From positions 1,116,001 to 1,180,000 of the forward strand of contig JABFRS010000001.1 of assembly GCA_013141055.1 (NCBI GenBank): a stretch of DNA of 64,000 nucleotides. The letters run 5' to 3'. This document shows positions 61,722 to 64,000 of the stretch, piece after piece. Positions within the stretch are counted from its first letter, which is position 1. The number at the start of each line of letters is the position of its first letter. This DNA is from Cyclobacteriaceae bacterium (GTDB taxonomy: Bacteria; Bacteroidota; Bacteroidia; Cytophagales; Cyclobacteriaceae). The position numbers and the translations under genes were made by a program. Under the pieces are notes generated by a model. That model ran no database searches. It was not told the DNA's origin and was given only the letters and a program-made list of their open reading frames with translations.

Positions 61722-62633
61722 ATGCGCATCAGGGTATGGATACGAGGTTTCTTTGGATTCTCAAGAAGGGAAACAAACGCATTTCTTGTCTTGCTTCCGC
61801 TAATGGTAATCGTTCTCTTCTCAGAACCTGTCTATCGTCACTGGAAATTGCGACAACCATTGGACCTGAGTAAGGATCAGCGATATCTGGATAGTCTTCT
61901 TAGCACGTTAACGTTCGTTAAGATTGATTGTGTTTCCAATACTCCAAAATTCACAAAGCCGAATTCTATTCCATCAGATGTCAGCTTCTATTCATTTGAT
62001 CCAAATACCTTGTCAGAAGAAAAGTTTATTCAACTTGGTCTGTCGCCCTTCCTCGCTGGTAGAATTATCCGCTTTCGCGAAAAAGGGGGTTTATTCAGAA
62101 AGAAAGAGGACGTTGCAAAAATCTATGGTATGGACTCTCTATGGCTCAGCAAAGCAAGAGATTTTATTACAATTCCCTCCATTCCTGCCAAACCCAAATC
62201 ATTATATCCAACCGAAAAGAGAATTTATGCCACGGAAACTTTCGACATTAACCTTGCAGACACTATTCAACTTTCAAAAGTCTATGGAATTGGCCCCGGA
62301 CTCTCAAAACGAATACAGGCATATCGCGATAGGCTTGGAGGCTTTGTTTCCATGAATCAACTAAAAGAAGTGTGGGGACTTGACTCCACTGTCATAAAAG
62401 CTCTGGAGAGGAAATTTTTTATTGCCGAAGATTTCATTCCTCAACAGATCAATCTTAAATCTTTGAAGACAGAGGAGATCAGGCATCCCTATATAAAAAG
62501 GAAAGAATTGTATGCGATCATTGCCTACAGCAAGCAACACGGCGAGATCACATCTCTTGAACAACTGAAAGAGATCAAGATTCTTACGAATGATTGGCTG
62601 GAAAAGGTAAGACCTTATCTGAAGATGGAATGA
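61722..62633 (+). CDS. Membrane-anchored triple helix-hairpin-helix protein
   Basis: 303 residues. One transmembrane helix (about 19-37) follows a basic start. The rest holds three helix-hairpin-helix-like (ComEA-related) units: around LGLSPFLAGRIIRFREKGG (about 106-124), VYGIGPGLSKRIQAYRDRLGG (about 190-209, read as VYGIGPGLSKRI plus AYRDRLGG), and IKRKELYAIIAYSKQHG (about 255-271). Each is followed by a Leu-Lys/Val helix. ComEA-type HhH domains bind DNA non-specifically at the envelope during uptake, but this three-unit form is widespread in Bacteroidota and its role is not established. It ends 1 base before the convergent amtB. Confidence 0.85.
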   Translation: MRIRVWIRGFFGFSRRETNAFLVLLPLMVIVLFSEPVYRHWKLRQPLDLSKDQRYLDSLLSTLTFVKIDCVSNTPKFTKPNSIPSDVSFYSFDPNTLSEEKFIQLGLSPFLAGRIIRFREKGGLFRKKEDVAKIYGMDSLWLSKARDFITIPSIPAKPKSLYPTEKRIYATETFDINLADTIQLSKVYGIGPGLSKRIQAYRDRLGGFVSMNQLKEVWGLDSTVIKALERKFFIAEDFIPQQINLKSLKTEEIRHPYIKRKELYAIIAYSKQHGEITSLEQLKEIKILTNDWLEKVRPYLKME

Positions 62634-62634
62634 G

Positions 62635-63987
62635 CTATGCAGCTACTTCCATTTTCTGATTTGTTGGTCCGGTCGTTGTTCCAGCAGCTTCCGTTTGCAA
62701 TGTTTCTGAATGCTGGCTGAGATCAAGCCCCATACGCTCTTCATCTGGTGATACTCTCAGCTTTGTCATCATTCCGGTGATCCTGAATATAATGAAAGAA
62801 CCAACAAACGTAAAGACCGATACGATTACCAATGCAAGAAGATGATACATAAACGTCTTGGTCTCTTCATAGACCAGACCGACATCCTTGGCAAAAACAC
62901 CTGTCAGGATCATCCCTACAATACCACCCACACCATGACATGGGAACACATCCAGTGTGTCATCCAATGTGGTGCGTTGCTTATAGTATACGGCAAGGTT
63001 GCTAATGATCGCTGCAGCAAATCCAATAAAAATACTCTGACCTAAATTCACAAATCCAGCTCCAGGTGTGATGGCAACCAATCCGACTACTGCTCCTATG
63101 CAGGCGCCCATGGCAGATATCTTTCTTCCTACCAATGCATCAAACAATACCCACGTCATCATCGCTGATGCGGAAGCAAAACATGTTGTCGCGAAAGCCT
63201 GCACTGCAAGTCCGTTGGCAGCAAGAGCAGAACCGGCGTTAAATCCGAACCACCCAAACCACAGCATTCCTGTACCGAGGATGATAAATGGAATGTTTGC
63301 AGGTTGATGATTATTATGCTGACGTTTTCCAAGAATGAAGGCTCCAGCCAATGCCGCAAATCCTGCTGACATATGAACGACAGTACCTCCTGCAAAATCA
63401 AGCACTCCCCACACTCTTAAAAATCCTTCCGGATGCCATGTCCAATGTGCCAAAGGACAATAGATGATCAGTGAGAATAGGCACATGAAAATCAGGTAAG
63501 AAGTAAATTTCACACGCTCGGCAAAGCTTCCGGTAATAAGTGCTGGTGTGATGATGGCAAATTTGAGTTGGAACAGTGCAAATAATAGGAATGGGAATGT
63601 TGGCGCAAAATCAGGATGAGGGCTTAAGCCTACATTGCGGAAAGCAAAGAAAGTCGTGGGATTGCCAATCAAGCCATGCCAGCTTTCTCCAAAGGCAAGG
63701 CTGAATCCAACGAGGTACCATAATAAACTGACTACACCCAGAGCTATGAAACTTTGGAGCATTGTTGAGATCACGTTCTTAACGGAGACCATTCCACCAT
63801 AAAAAAAAGAAAGGCCGGGAGTCATGAAAAGAACAAAAGCGGTGGCAACGATCATCCAGGCTGTATCAGCCTTATCGATTGTATCGAGTGTAGCCGATTC
63901 TGGATTACCGCCGGTCAATAAAACCAGGAGCTGAAGGGCTGCTAACACTATAAAAATTACGATCCATCGGGTTTTGGGTCTGCTCAT
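62635..63987 (-). CDS. amtB: Ammonium transporter
   Basis: 450 residues, essentially full length, with about eleven to twelve hydrophobic helices. Family motifs are TAWMIVATAFVLFMTPGLSFF (about 42-60, given as AWMIVATAFVLFMTPGLSFF in part), DFAGGTVVHMSAGFAAL (about 197-213) with the first pore His, and CHGVGGIVGMILTGVFA (about 351-367) with the second pore His. Trimeric Amt proteins import ammonium. No glnK gene is adjacent within the window, which would be the usual regulator gene; it may lie to the right. The start ATG is at 63987, near the right window edge. Confidence 0.93.
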   Translation of the reverse strand: MSRPKTRWIVIFIVLAALQLLVLLTGGNPESATLDTIDKADTAWMIVATAFVLFMTPGLSFFYGGMVSVKNVISTMLQSFIALGVVSLLWYLVGFSLAFGESWHGLIGNPTTFFAFRNVGLSPHPDFAPTFPFLLFALFQLKFAIITPALITGSFAERVKFTSYLIFMCLFSLIIYCPLAHWTWHPEGFLRVWGVLDFAGGTVVHMSAGFAALAGAFILGKRQHNNHQPANIPFIILGTGMLWFGWFGFNAGSALAANGLAVQAFATTCFASASAMMTWVLFDALVGRKISAMGACIGAVVGLVAITPGAGFVNLGQSIFIGFAAAIISNLAVYYKQRTTLDDTLDVFPCHGVGGIVGMILTGVFAKDVGLVYEETKTFMYHLLALVIVSVFTFVGSFIIFRITGMMTKLRVSPDEERMGLDLSQHSETLQTEAAGTTTGPTNQKMEVAA

Positions 63988-64000
63988 AGCCTATGTCAAC

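Noticed and set aside
1-64000. tRNA, rRNA, CRISPR arrays, IS elements or prophage genes
   Set aside because: No cloverleaf with a GTTCRA-type arm, no regularly spaced short repeats, no transposase or phage structural genes were seen on reading both strands; a tRNAscan run would be the decisive test for tRNAs.

Overview
The window reads as the chromosome of a member of the Bacteroidota, most likely Cytophagales-like. The evidence is many secreted proteins with C-terminal beta-barrel Phe residues, DUF4412/DUF1080/DUF4396/DUF6090-type families, three-HhH and GldL-like membrane proteins, weak Shine-Dalgarno sequences and TAnnTTTG-type promoter boxes. This is family recognition by eye; no database was searched. 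The window is densely coded on both strands. No stretch without a gene exceeds about 215 bases; the longest are 12510-12722 and 29144-29350. I found no rRNA, tRNA, IS element or CRISPR array.

Region 1 (1-2640) differs from everything else. Five small minus-strand genes, four with a secretion or lipoprotein signal, are separated by imperfect inverted repeats whose ends read CACAACA... and ...CGTTGTG on the gene strand. Their polarity, asymmetric spacer and position just upstream of each start codon match integron attC sites. I interpret this as an integrase-less gene-cassette array (CALIN-like) running off the left edge and ending in a half-degenerate site beside menA.

Region 2 (2.7-16.9 kb): menA, two overlapping glutathione peroxidases, a GNAT-DUF6090 fusion, argS, and a dispersed polyamine set (deoxyhypusine-synthase-like protein, agmatinase/arginase-type ureohydrolase, arginine decarboxylase) that could take arginine to agmatine, putrescine and homospermidine. 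The decarboxylase leader has a structured-looking stretch. A class C beta-lactamase-like hydrolase with a Gfo/Idh oxidoreductase, a DUF4412 protein, a HAD phosphatase and a GT87-type membrane protein complete it.

Region 3 (17-33.5 kb): dolichol-phosphate-mannose-synthase-like GT2, LolC/E-type permease, NamZ muramidase, nth (with an incomplete Fe-S motif), a PadR/GldL-like membrane module, fmt, folA, an SDR, a TauE/SafE transporter, two sensor kinases (one coupled to a CheY-like regulator), msrB, a GH32 fructanase, cutC, a Tat-exported glycosylasparaginase and an NlpC/P60 lipoprotein.

Region 4 (33.5-64 kb): GlcD-like FAD oxidase, DUF1080 protein, an aminotransferase gene broken by one in-frame amber codon, asnB, a translationally coupled three-gene envelope operon (barrel, GDPD lipoprotein, barrel), a phosphoesterase, a START-domain protein, glnS, a metal-type pair (HMA-like AraC regulator and HMA-DUF4396 membrane protein), S1/P1 nuclease, YbdK-type ligase, M13 and M14 peptidases, two paralogous barrels, a membrane-anchored MutS-type ATPase with a secreted partner, an alpha/beta hydrolase, a GH13 glucosidase, an M23-type lipoprotein, a triple-HhH protein and amtB.
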